From the NCBI RefSeq assembly GCF_003318255.1, contig NZ_QOCF01000014.1, forward strand, positions 186,001 to 250,000: DNA of 64,000 nt, in the 5' to 3' direction. Every line of letters starts with the position of its first letter. Position 1 is the stretch's first letter. A program made the position numbers and the translations under genes. This document shows positions 26,063-33,448 of this stretch, one piece after another. The notes under the pieces were generated by a model that searched no databases, had not been told where the DNA came from, and worked only from the letters and a program-made list of their open reading frames with translations. The stretch is from Ruegeria sp. A3M17 (GTDB taxonomy: Bacteria > Pseudomonadota > Alphaproteobacteria > Rhodobacterales > Rhodobacteraceae).

Positions 26063-26725
26063 ATGCCAACCAAAGGACTAATCTTCGACCTCGATGGTGT
26101 TTTGGTCGACACCGTGCCGGCGCATTTTGCGGCCTGGAAACGCATGTTTGAAGAACACGGGTATGAGTTTGGCAAGCCTGAATATCGACGCCTTGTCGAC
26201 GGTCGCCCCCGCTACGACGGAGCTCGTGCGGTCATGACACGGCATTCGGAAAATGAAGTCAGAACCGCCGCCGACAAAAAAAATGACTACTATGTTGAAA
26301 TGATCGAGCGAGGAAAGTTCCGGGTTTTCGATGCAGCGGTTCAACTTGTCAGGCAATGCCAGTCCGAGGGTTACGGGCTGGCAGCTGCTTCCAGCAGCGC
26401 CAACGTTCGATCCGTTCTTGAAAAAGCCGGGCTGTTGGATGCCTTCCCGGTTGTAATCGGAGGCGACGATGTCGAAAATGGGAAACCCAACCCGGATATT
26501 TTTCTCGCCGCAGCCAGCGGACTTGGTCTGACGGTGGACGAATGTGTTGTGATTGAGGATTCTACGTCCGGGGTCGAAGCGGCGAAGAATGGTGGTTTCT
26601 ATTGTATTGGTCTTCTTCACGAAGAACACGAAAGTGAATTAACTGCCGCAGATTATGTCATTTCTTCTCTGGCTGAGATTGACATCGAGCGGATAGATGA
26701 ATCGAGGTCCGAGGTGCATGTTTGA
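26063..26725 (+). CDS. pgmB: Beta-phosphoglucomutase (HAD superfamily)
   Basis: 220 residues from the ATG at 26063 with AGGAG eight bases upstream; a longer in-frame start lacks this. HAD motifs: nucleophile and acid/base Asp in IFDLDGVLVDTVPAHF, the cap domain with an R-x-x-x-DGRPRYDG-like loop, AAASSSAN (motif II Ser), KPNPDIF (motif III Lys) and VIEDSTSGVEAA (metal-binding acids). It converts beta-glucose-1-phosphate, the product of GH65 phosphorolysis, to glucose-6-phosphate in the cytoplasm. A generic HAD sugar phosphatase is the alternative, but the GH65 neighbour makes the mutase more likely. Divergent from the SorC regulator across the candidate operator. Confidence 0.85.
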   Translation: MPTKGLIFDLDGVLVDTVPAHFAAWKRMFEEHGYEFGKPEYRRLVDGRPRYDGARAVMTRHSENEVRTAADKKNDYYVEMIERGKFRVFDAAVQLVRQCQSEGYGLAAASSSANVRSVLEKAGLLDAFPVVIGGDDVENGKPNPDIFLAAASGLGLTVDECVVIEDSTSGVEAAKNGGFYCIGLLHEEHESELTAADYVISSLAEIDIERIDESRSEVHV

Positions 26726-26810
26726 TTGCTGTTTGGCTAAATTGAATTGGATTTCTTTGAGGCAGTATGAAAATTTGCTCTAAGCGTTAGTACCGCATTT
26801 CCGATCTCTT

Positions 26811-26905
26811 GCAGTCGCTGCAAAGGTCCGGTTTGGCAGTGCTGCACTGCAGCTCAGTGACGCTTTCTCGACGACCGCAATGGGCCGCCCATGAAGACGG
26901 CCCAA
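26811..26905. repeat. Dispersed intergenic repeat with hairpin, copy next to the integrase
   Basis: A diverged copy of the GCGAAAGTCCGGTCTGAC element (here GCAAAGGTCCGGTTTGGC) is followed by a hairpin with arms GGGCCGCC and GACGGCCC directly before the integrase stop. The same layout, with a perfect 8-bp stem, borders the truncated integrase at 35502-35592. The hairpin could terminate the integrase mRNA. Confidence 0.6.
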
Positions 26906-26909
26906 GTCG

Positions 26910-27542
26910 TCAGATTTCGATCGCTTCAGCAATAGCGAGTGCGTCCTCAAGTTCAACGCCAAGATATCGGACCGTGCTGTCCATCTTGGTATGCCCAAGC
27001 AGGAGCTGAACGGCGCGCAGGTTGCCGGTCTTCTTGTATATTTGGGTTACCTTGGTCCGTCGCATGGAATGGGTGCCATAGGCGGTTGCTTCCAACCCGA
27101 TTGAAGTGACCCAATCCCTAACGATCCGGGCATACTGCCGTGTTGAGATATGTAGGCGTTCGTGAAATCGACCTGGCCAAAGAAACTCAGATCCGACCAT
27201 CAGCGGATCCTCCATCCATTTCGCGACCGACGCCCGAGTGCCCTCAGAAATCTCGAAGCGAACAGGTTTTTGTGTTTTGCTCTGCAGAACTGAGGCGCGT
27301 TCTTTGATCTGGCCGGACGCCATGACATCCACCACCTGCATCCGGACGAGATCACAGCCGCGAAGCTTGCTGTCGATTGCCATGTTGAAGAGAGCGAGGT
27401 CCCGATGGTTTTCGGCCAGCTCCAGGCGAACTCTGATCGCCCAGACATGTTTTGGCTTCAGCGGGCGCTTCTGGCCGACAATTCGACCCTTGTTCCAAGC
27501 AGGCCGAAGCGCACGAATGGCGGGTAAGTTTGGTGTTTCCAT
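26910..27542 (-). CDS. Tyrosine recombinase/integrase, short form
   Basis: 210 residues, essentially a stand-alone catalytic domain with only about 55 residues before it. The active-site set is complete: Arg61 (KLRGCD), His158 and Arg161 (HSMRRTK), His184 (GHTKMDS) and nucleophile Tyr193 (VRYLGV). It would catalyse site-specific strand exchange; lacking the usual arm-binding and core-binding domains, it differs from phage-type integrases. A nearly identical but 5'-truncated copy in the same orientation lies at 35593-36044, so the two bracket about 8 kb. Probably functional as far as can be seen. Confidence 0.88.
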   Translation of the reverse strand: METPNLPAIRALRPAWNKGRIVGQKRPLKPKHVWAIRVRLELAENHRDLALFNMAIDSKLRGCDLVRMQVVDVMASGQIKERASVLQSKTQKPVRFEISEGTRASVAKWMEDPLMVGSEFLWPGRFHERLHISTRQYARIVRDWVTSIGLEATAYGTHSMRRTKVTQIYKKTGNLRAVQLLLGHTKMDSTVRYLGVELEDALAIAEAIEI

Positions 27543-27693
27543 GACTGATCCTCCTCCGATCCGCCATACCCTCCCACAACGACAACCCGATGTTGACTAT
27601 CTGCCATATCACACCATAACGTGCCGCTACCGATAGCCGCCGCGAGCCCGAGACAGACATCCGTTGGGCAATAGAATTTGCCCAACTGAAATA

Positions 27694-28158
27694 CTAAAGC
27701 GGCACCTGCAATCCAGCTTTTACGCGATTCACGACGACGTTTGAGTGAAACCTTCGGATGTTGGGATTGTCAGTAAACACCTGTCGGCTGAATTCTTCAT
27801 ATGCCGCCATATCCGCGGATGTGACAATCAGAATGAAGTCGGTGTGCCCTGTTACGTAATAGCATTGTTGAACATCATCCAACGCAAGCATGGAGCGGCG
27901 AAATTCATCCAGCAGATCGGTGCGTTCGCGTTCCAGTTCGACTTCAACGATAAAGGTCATGGGGCGCCCGATGGCTTTTGCGGACAGGACAGAAATGTCC
28001 GCTTCGATGATCCCTTCATCCCTGAACCGTTTCATGCGCCGTTGAACCGACGAGCGTGACGTTCCAACATGATCCCCTAATTCGTCTGCCGTCAGGCGAT
28101 TATTCCGCTGAAGCATATCCAGAAGCTTCTTGTCGGTGTCATCCAGCAAAGTTGGCAT
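27694..28158 (-). CDS. Lrp/AsnC-family transcriptional regulator
   Basis: 154 residues from the ATG at 28158 (GTGAG upstream); a GTG nine bases earlier is possible. N-terminal helix-turn-helix: DKKLLDMLQRNNRLTADELGDHVGTSRSSVQRRMKRF, then the RAM effector-binding domain (MTFIVEVELERERTDLLDEF ... VQQCYYVTGHTDFILIV). Such proteins sense amino acids. Divergent from the class IV aminotransferase gene, 126 bp away, which it most likely controls. Confidence 0.9.
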   Translation of the reverse strand: MPTLLDDTDKKLLDMLQRNNRLTADELGDHVGTSRSSVQRRMKRFRDEGIIEADISVLSAKAIGRPMTFIVEVELERERTDLLDEFRRSMLALDDVQQCYYVTGHTDFILIVTSADMAAYEEFSRQVFTDNPNIRRFHSNVVVNRVKAGLQVPL

Positions 28159-28284
28159 ATTGCTCACTCACCTTTTCGATTTTGCGTCACATTGCGCGGA
28201 ATACATCAGTTATCAGGCAAAATGCTCAGAAAAGGCGGATACTTTCAAGCGGACAAGCCGAATCCTCTCGTCGAAAGTTCGATC

Positions 28285-29235
28285 ATGCACAAATTGCCCA
28301 TGTTAACCGCGCGCCACGTTGATCATCGCAACTACCCGCCCGGTGTTGCCTATATGGACGGGCAGTATTTACCGATCCAGGAGGCGAAGCTATCGGTTCT
28401 GGACTATGGGTTCCTGCATTCAGATGCGACCTATGATGTTGTCCATGTGTGGAAAGGCGCATTCTTCAGATTAGGAGACCATCTGGAGCGCTTTTTTCGT
28501 GGTATGGCAGAACTGCATATGTCTATTCCGTATGGTAAGGCCCAAGTGGCTGAATTCCTGCATAATTGCGTCGCCTTGTCCGGGCTCGAAAACGCTTATG
28601 TGGAATTCATCTGCACAAGGGGGACATCCCCGGACTTCAGTCGGGATCCGAGAGATGCAGAAAACCGCTTTATTGCGTTTGCCATTCCATTCGGCTCTGT
28701 CGCCAACAAAGAACAGATGGAACGTGGCTTGCACTTGGCCTTGACGGATGTGCTGCGTATCCCACCATCCTCTGTCGACCCGACGGTCAAGAACTACCAT
28801 TGGCTGGATATGGTGAAGGCGCTTTATGCCGCCTACGAACGGGGGGCGGACACAGCCGTGCTGCTTGATACCAACGGCAATGTATCTGAAGGGCCCGGGT
28901 TCAATATAATTGCAGTTAAGGACGGCAAGGTTTCAACTCCCAATCTGAGCGTCTTGTTGGGAGTTACACGTCAAACCATCTTTGACCTCTGCGCCGAAAT
29001 GGGCATCCAGTGCCACGCTCAGGATATCACGGTTGAAGATTTGAAGTCGACGGATGAGGTCTTTGTGACATCAACGGCCGGAGGTGTCATGCCCGTTTCC
29101 ACAATAGATGGGCAACCCGTTGGATCGGGAGAAGTTGGCCTGCTCTCGAAACTTATGATGGCGCTCTATTGGCAACTCCATGAGGACGACAGGTACCGGA
29201 GCGTAGTCAGCTACCCGGGATCGACTGAGCAGTAA
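28285..29235 (+). CDS. Class IV aminotransferase (D-amino acid or branched-chain type)
   Basis: 316 residues if the ATG at 28285 is used; ATG at 28222 or TTG at 28192 are in-frame alternatives and none has a strong ribosome site. Fold-type IV PLP landmarks: YMDGQYLP and LDYGFLHSDATYDVVHVW near the start, catalytic Lys in TVKNYHWLDMVKA, Glu in NVSEGPGFNI and TSTAGGVMPV for phosphate binding. It transaminates an amino acid or releases an amine-bearing product; whether it acts on D-alanine, branched-chain amino acids or another substrate cannot be told. Regulated in all likelihood by the divergent Lrp protein. Confidence 0.82.
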   Translation: MHKLPMLTARHVDHRNYPPGVAYMDGQYLPIQEAKLSVLDYGFLHSDATYDVVHVWKGAFFRLGDHLERFFRGMAELHMSIPYGKAQVAEFLHNCVALSGLENAYVEFICTRGTSPDFSRDPRDAENRFIAFAIPFGSVANKEQMERGLHLALTDVLRIPPSSVDPTVKNYHWLDMVKALYAAYERGADTAVLLDTNGNVSEGPGFNIIAVKDGKVSTPNLSVLLGVTRQTIFDLCAEMGIQCHAQDITVEDLKSTDEVFVTSTAGGVMPVSTIDGQPVGSGEVGLLSKLMMALYWQLHEDDRYRSVVSYPGSTEQ

Positions 29236-29472
29236 TGCGACGTAATCAAACAGTCCGCAATTTGAATGAAAGCTTTGTCCTGCGACTTGGTCATTGCTCC
29301 AATGAGAACGCTGCGTGTTTTGCGAAAGACAGGGTTGGGCCGTAACGTTCGATATCTGAGAACGAAAGCTGAATTTTCAGTCAACATGCCTGCTTTAAGT
29401 GGGTCGTCAGACTTCGGACCGGGATCGATTAAGTTTACTGTTCCAAAGACAATTGGAAATCTCACACGGGTT

Positions 29473-29985
29473 CTAAGTTGTCAGAAACTGGAACAAAGCC
29501 AACGCGTTGAGAGAGAGCCCGCCCCCTTGCTTTTTGCAAAGGTAATATGCACTTCCTGGTCTAAGGCTCGGTTCTCCGATCCTGACGAGTGCGCCACTGG
29601 AGAGTTCCTCTTCCAACATTGAACCATTCACCAGTGCGATCCCGGCGCCGTTCAATGCTTTGCCTACGGATTGCACATAACTGTTGCAGTGGACTTTAGA
29701 CCGTTTTTCGAAATCCGTAAGTTCCACCTTCTTTGACCAAGTCTGCCAGTTGATCCAATCAGGTGCGAGGTTGTCGAACTCGAGTAGCGGGGGAGAGTCT
29801 TCAAGCTGTGGCTGTCTAGAGAAGACCTTTGATTGCTCCGCTTGCCTGGCAATATCCGGCGCTGCAACCGGGAACATTTCGACATCCAGAATTTTGACGC
29901 AGTCCCAGCCCGGGATGTTCCCGTTGCAATAGACAACAGCTAGGTGTAGCGGATTGAGATTATCCGGCCCTGGGATTGAGATCAT
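29473..29985 (-). pseudogene. 5'-truncated LysR-family regulator
   Basis: 170 residues that correspond to the second half of a LysR substrate-binding domain of the GcvA type: HLAVVYCNGNIPGWD, LFPVAAPD-like MFPVAAPDIA, the HCNSYVQSVGKALNGAGIALVNGSML helix-strand unit and a C-terminal AYYLCKKQGGG...ALFQFL. The DNA-binding helix-turn-helix and the first half of the effector domain are missing. The homology runs up to the transposon end at about 29990, so the gene was probably cut by insertion. The 237 bp between it and the aminotransferase stop (29236-29472) show no feature. Confidence 0.7.
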
Positions 29986-29995
29986 CGCTGATTTC

Positions 29996-30111
29996 GGATC
30001 GGATTATTTGAGACTGTAGTGCGTCTTGGGATCACAATTTCTGAGACTGAGATCAGATTATTTGCGACGGGATCGCATTGCTGAGACTGAGAAAGCCCTT
30101 TTGAGACTGTC
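29996..30111. repeat. Transposon end with tandem transposase-binding-type repeats
   Basis: At least four and perhaps five degenerate copies of GATCnnATTnnTGAGACTG occur at about 29996-30016, 30029-30049, 30051-30070, 30070-30089 and, partially, 30091-30111, spaced 33, 22, 20 and 20 bp. Arrays of about 20-bp repeats of this kind are typical of ends of Tn552/Tn5053/Mu-like DDE transposons, matching the transposase downstream. The array begins where LysR homology stops. Confidence 0.65.
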
Positions 30112-30119
30112 ACGGCTGC

Positions 30120-30620
30120 TCACGGCCGTAGTTTCTTGTTGTAGAAATGGTCGCTGCGCGAATTTCCGTCGATCCTTACGCCATCCGGGTGGGTGGCTAT
30201 TCGTTCGAATCCAAATTTTTCATAGAACCCTATCGCCCGTGCATTTTCAGTATCAACGAATAGTTCGAGCTGCTCTACCCCTGCGCTTTTTGCTTCGTCG
30301 ACAATAGCCATCATAAGATCTCCAGCCGCGCCCTTACCGTGATGTTCTGTTCTTATGTAGAAGGGGCCAACCTCTGCGCGATGGCGGGTGCGCGCCAACC
30401 GTTCTGGTCGATATCCGGCAAACCCAACAAGCTGACTTTGGAAAAAGAGACCACGCATTCCTCCGAAACTCAGAATTTCTGCAGCCCTGTCCACAGTCAT
30501 TTCAGAGGCTTCTTCTACTGTGATCAGAAATCCTAAAGGATAGAGTTCCGCCCCCTCCAATCTGAGTTTGAGCCAATCCGCCGCATGCTCAGCAGTTAGT
30601 GTTTCAACGGAATATGTCAT
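30120..30620 (-). CDS. GNAT-family N-acetyltransferase, transposon cargo
   Basis: 166 residues from the ATG at 30620; a TTG at 30638 is also in frame. The GNAT acetyl-CoA site is seen in EVGPFYIRTEHHGKGAAGDLMMAIVDEAKSAG (Q/R-x-x-G-x-G/A form), followed by ELFVDTENARAIGFYEKFGFE, the hallmark of the C-terminal half. It acetylates an amine on an unknown small molecule or protein in the cytoplasm. It sits nine bases inside the repeat array and points at it, between the transposon end and the resolvase, so it travels with the element. A resistance or detoxification role is possible but not shown. Confidence 0.78.
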   Translation of the reverse strand: MTYSVETLTAEHAADWLKLRLEGAELYPLGFLITVEEASEMTVDRAAEILSFGGMRGLFFQSQLVGFAGYRPERLARTRHRAEVGPFYIRTEHHGKGAAGDLMMAIVDEAKSAGVEQLELFVDTENARAIGFYEKFGFERIATHPDGVRIDGNSRSDHFYNKKLRP

Positions 30621-30646
30621 GTTCAAAAGTGACCTCAATAGAACCC

Positions 30647-30664
30647 GGAAAACGAGCGTTTTCC
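30647..30664. promoter_or_regulatory. Palindrome upstream of the resolvase, candidate res or operator site
   Basis: GGAAAACGAGCGTTTTCC, an 18-bp near-perfect palindrome with 8-bp arms, lies in the divergent interval between GNAT and resolvase. A further GCGGAAAAC half-site lies near 30718. Resolvases of Tn3-type elements bind paired sites upstream of their own gene, which fits this position. Confidence 0.5.
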
Positions 30665-30778
30665 TTGTGGGGGCGACGTTAGCGATGCTCCCGTCAAATA
30701 TCCACCAGAAAAACCGTTGCGGAAAACTTCATTAGCTTGCAGGGTATGGCCTATCTAATCTGGCGGAGTCCGAGCCGA

Positions 30779-31399
30779 ATGCTCATTGGCTATGCAAGGG
30801 TGTCGAAAGCAGACGGGAGCCAGCTCCTGGATTTGCAGCGCGATGCTCTGATTGATGCTGGTGTCGCGGCAGATCGCATTTATGAAGACAAGGCGTCCGG
30901 ACGAAAGGATCACAGACCTGGCCTCGATGCTTGTCTTAAGGCGCTTCAGCCAGGAAACACGTTTGTCGTTTGGAAGCTCGACAGGTTGGGCCGCGATCTC
31001 AAGCACCTGGTCGCAACGGTCGATGAATTGCGCGACCGGGGTGTCGGCCTCCGCGTGCTGGCCGGGGCCGGTGCTGAGATTGATACGACGACGGCCAACG
31101 GGCGGCTGGTCTTTGGCATCTTTGCCAGTTTGGCTGAGTTCGAACGTGAGTTGATCGCCGAGCGCACCCGAGCCGGTCTTGCTGCCGCGCGTGCCAGAGG
31201 CCGCAAAGGTGGGCGGCCGCGCAAGATGGATGTCACCATGTTGCGCATGGCGATGACGGCGATGGCTGACCGGGAAACTCACGCGTCCGACTTGGCCAAA
31301 CGGCTCGGAATTACAACAACCACGCTTTACGAGTACGTCAATGGCGATGGCAGCGTGAAAGCGCCAGGTCAGAAATTGTTGGATGCGGACGCCTCATGA
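30779..31399 (+). CDS. Serine recombinase / resolvase (Tn3 type)
   Basis: 206 residues from the ATG at 30779, which gives the expected N-terminus MLIGYARVSK with the nucleophilic Ser. Further landmarks: DLQRDALIDAGV, DKASGRKDHRPGLDACL, FVVWKLDRLGRDLKHLV, the long E-helix beginning RLVFGIFASLAEFERELIAERT and a C-terminal helix-turn-helix (HASDLAKRLGITTTTLYEYV). It resolves cointegrates made by the transposase. Earlier in-frame starts (TTG 30737, ATG 30746) add a non-conserved leader. Overlaps the transposase start by four bases. Confidence 0.9.
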   Translation: MLIGYARVSKADGSQLLDLQRDALIDAGVAADRIYEDKASGRKDHRPGLDACLKALQPGNTFVVWKLDRLGRDLKHLVATVDELRDRGVGLRVLAGAGAEIDTTTANGRLVFGIFASLAEFERELIAERTRAGLAAARARGRKGGRPRKMDVTMLRMAMTAMADRETHASDLAKRLGITTTTLYEYVNGDGSVKAPGQKLLDADAS

Positions 31400-33030
31400 G
31401 CAAAGGCGGCGGTATACCAGCGGAGGCTTTGCTCGACTTGCGCCGAAGGCTGGATGATCTTGCACCGCGCGATCCGGGGAGGCGGATTATCATTGAAGGT
31501 GCCGCCAATATGTATGGCGTATCACGCGCAACTGTTTACCGGGCTTTGGCCGGTCAATTGCGCCCCAAAGGATTGCGCAGGGTTGATCGGGGCGAACCTC
31601 GCAAAACCCCGCGTGCAGACATGGAGCGGTATTGTGAAATTATCGCGGCGCTGAAGATCCGCACTTCCAACAAGAAGGGGCGCAAGCTGTCGACCGCTCG
31701 GGCGATTGAGTTGCTGGAAAACTTCGGTGTCGAGACACCGGACGGTTTGATCAAAGCACCGGAGGGGACGCTGCATCCGGTAACAGTCAATCGCTATCTT
31801 CGCCTTTGGGGATATGACCATGCCCGCATGACGCGGGCACCGGCGGCAGTGCGGTTTGAGGCACGGACATCGAACGCGCTTTGGCAATTCGATATCAGCC
31901 CATCTGATCTCAAGGGAATCGAGCAACCGTCCTGGATCGACCCAAACCGTAAAGGGCTGCCAGTACCGATGCTGTTCAGTGTGGTCGATGATCGATCCGG
32001 GACGTCTTATCAGGAATATCGCTGTGTCTACGGTGAGGATGTTGAAAGTGGGCTGAGGTTTCTCTTCAATGCCATGGCTCCGAAGGACGGGAACGGCCCC
32101 GCCCTGCAAGGCATCCCCGAGGCCATTTATCTGGACAACGGGCCTATTGCCAAAAGCGGCGTGTTCCATACGGTGATGGAACGGCTGGGCGTGCGCGTCA
32201 TGACCCATGACCCTGCCGGTTCCGATGGACGCCGCCAGACGGCGCGCTCAAAGGGCAAGGTCGAGCGTCCGTTCCGCACAATCAAGGAAGCCCACGAGAC
32301 GCTATACCACTTCCATAAACCGGAGACTGAAGCTGAAGCAAACGTCTGGCTCTGGCGGTTTATTGGTCAATACAATGCCAAACCTCATCGGCGCGAACCG
32401 CACAGCCGGATTGAGGATTGGGTCCGTAACCTGCCTGCAACCGGTATTCGCCAGATGTGTTCCTGGGAACGGTTTTGTGCCTTTGCGCGGGAACCGGAAA
32501 CACGCAAGGTCGCCGGTGACGCTCGTATCCGAATTGATGGCACATTCTACGAGGTCGATCCCGATCTTGCTGGTGAAACCGTCACCCTCTGGTGGGGCCT
32601 GTTTGATCATGAGCTATTCGTTGAATGGAATGACAAGCGGTTCGGCCCCTATCTTCCGTCAGGTGGGCCAATTCCGCTGCATCGTTACCGCAAGCCAAGA
32701 AAAACACAGACCCAGGCGCGTGCTGACCGGATCGGTGATCTGGCGAAGAAAATCTCTGTACCAAGGGCGGCGCTCAGCGGCGTTGACGACGGTTTGGCCC
32801 GCTCTGCCGAAGTTCTGTCTATTGTCAGCCAGCCCTTTGTTGATCCTGATCTTCTCTTCAGAGGAATACTGCTTGCGGGTCGCCCGCTTTATGTCCTTGA
32901 CGATCTTCTCGCCGGGGCTCTGGTTCGTCTTTCTCATCGTCCACTCCTCGGTGGTTACGATGAGCCAGAAACCCTCTCTTATCAAATCGCCCTATTTGGA
33001 CCCATAAGCGCTGACGTCAGACATGCATGA
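31396..33030 (+). CDS. DDE transposase (Mu/TniA-like, integrase-core type)
   Basis: 544 residues. An N-terminal helix-turn-helix (YGVSRATVYRALAGQ) precedes an rve-type catalytic core with D166 (WQFDIS), D247 (YLDNGPIAKSG) and E290 (GKVERPFRTIKE), i.e. spacing 81 and 43, then a Mu-type C-terminal beta-barrel region (GTFYEVDPDLAGETVTLWWGLFDHELFVEW). It catalyses cut or strand transfer at the tandem-repeat end to its left. ATGA overlap with the resolvase and an 8-bp overlap with the next small gene mark an operon. A partner AAA ATPase expected of this class is not found intact. Confidence 0.88.
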   Translation: MSKGGGIPAEALLDLRRRLDDLAPRDPGRRIIIEGAANMYGVSRATVYRALAGQLRPKGLRRVDRGEPRKTPRADMERYCEIIAALKIRTSNKKGRKLSTARAIELLENFGVETPDGLIKAPEGTLHPVTVNRYLRLWGYDHARMTRAPAAVRFEARTSNALWQFDISPSDLKGIEQPSWIDPNRKGLPVPMLFSVVDDRSGTSYQEYRCVYGEDVESGLRFLFNAMAPKDGNGPALQGIPEAIYLDNGPIAKSGVFHTVMERLGVRVMTHDPAGSDGRRQTARSKGKVERPFRTIKEAHETLYHFHKPETEAEANVWLWRFIGQYNAKPHRREPHSRIEDWVRNLPATGIRQMCSWERFCAFAREPETRKVAGDARIRIDGTFYEVDPDLAGETVTLWWGLFDHELFVEWNDKRFGPYLPSGGPIPLHRYRKPRKTQTQARADRIGDLAKKISVPRAALSGVDDGLARSAEVLSIVSQPFVDPDLLFRGILLAGRPLYVLDDLLAGALVRLSHRPLLGGYDEPETLSYQIALFGPISADVRHA

Positions 33031-33172
33031 ACGCGCAAAATCAGTGCTGGCCGCGTTGCGCGGTCAACAGCCAGGTTTTCAGGTTGAAGAGTTCGTAGCC
33101 TCGGCCCCTTTTGCATCCGAAGATCGTCGTCAGCGACTAGAAGATGCACTCCAAACATTAAGTCTAGAATGA
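33023..33172 (+). CDS. Small protein encoded in the transposase operon
   Basis: 49 residues, MHERAKSVLAALRGQQ at the start and RRQRLEDALQTLSLE at the end, mostly helical. It overlaps the transposase stop by eight bases and the next open frame by four (ATGA), so it looks like a genuine operon member rather than chance. No recognised family; perhaps an accessory factor of transposition or a fragment of one. Confidence 0.5.
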   Translation: MHERAKSVLAALRGQQPGFQVEEFVASAPFASEDRRQRLEDALQTLSLE

Positions 33173-33288
33173 TACGCCATTACAATCTGATTTCTACGCG
33201 CCTCAGCCACCTGTTGGATGAGAAGCAACTGCGGTCCTGTCAGACCTTATGCAGCCATCTGTGCTCTTGCAGCGAAAGTCCGGTCTGA
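33169..33288 (+). pseudogene. Truncated third gene of the transposon
   Basis: The frame starts with an ATGA overlap (MIRHYNLISTRLSHLLDEKQL) and then runs straight into a dispersed repeat at about 33240, where the protein becomes Cys/Ser-rich nonsense and stops at 33286-33288. It is probably the beginning of the missing transposition ATPase or accessory gene, cut when the right part of the element was lost. Confidence 0.45.
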
Positions 33289-33360
33289 CAGGCCGCACCG
33301 CAGCGGAGTTCGGGCATGGCCAATGTCCGCAATGGGCCGTCCTCATCGTCGTGATCTAGG
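33271..33360. repeat. Dispersed intergenic repeat, copy at the transposon break
   Basis: The core at 33271-33305 begins AGCGAAAGTCCGGTCTGAC and is almost identical to the core at 35502-35538. It is followed by GCAATGGGCCGTC and a partly paired GGCCC, corresponding to the hairpin of the other copies. Confidence 0.65.
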
Positions 33361-33404
33361 CCCTCCAATGAGATGCTTCGGTTGTTCCGATGACGGCAAC
33401 GAGC

Positions 33405-33448
33405 CCGACCTGCCCATTCGACAGAGCGCAGCGAAGGTCGGCTTTTTT
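33405..33448 (+). terminator. Rho-independent terminator at the 3' end of LysR
   Basis: CCGACCT (33405-33411) and AGGTCGG (33435-33441) form a 7-bp stem, followed by C and six T residues. It reads on the plus strand and would stop transcription coming from the transposon before it enters the LysR gene antisense. Confidence 0.6.
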
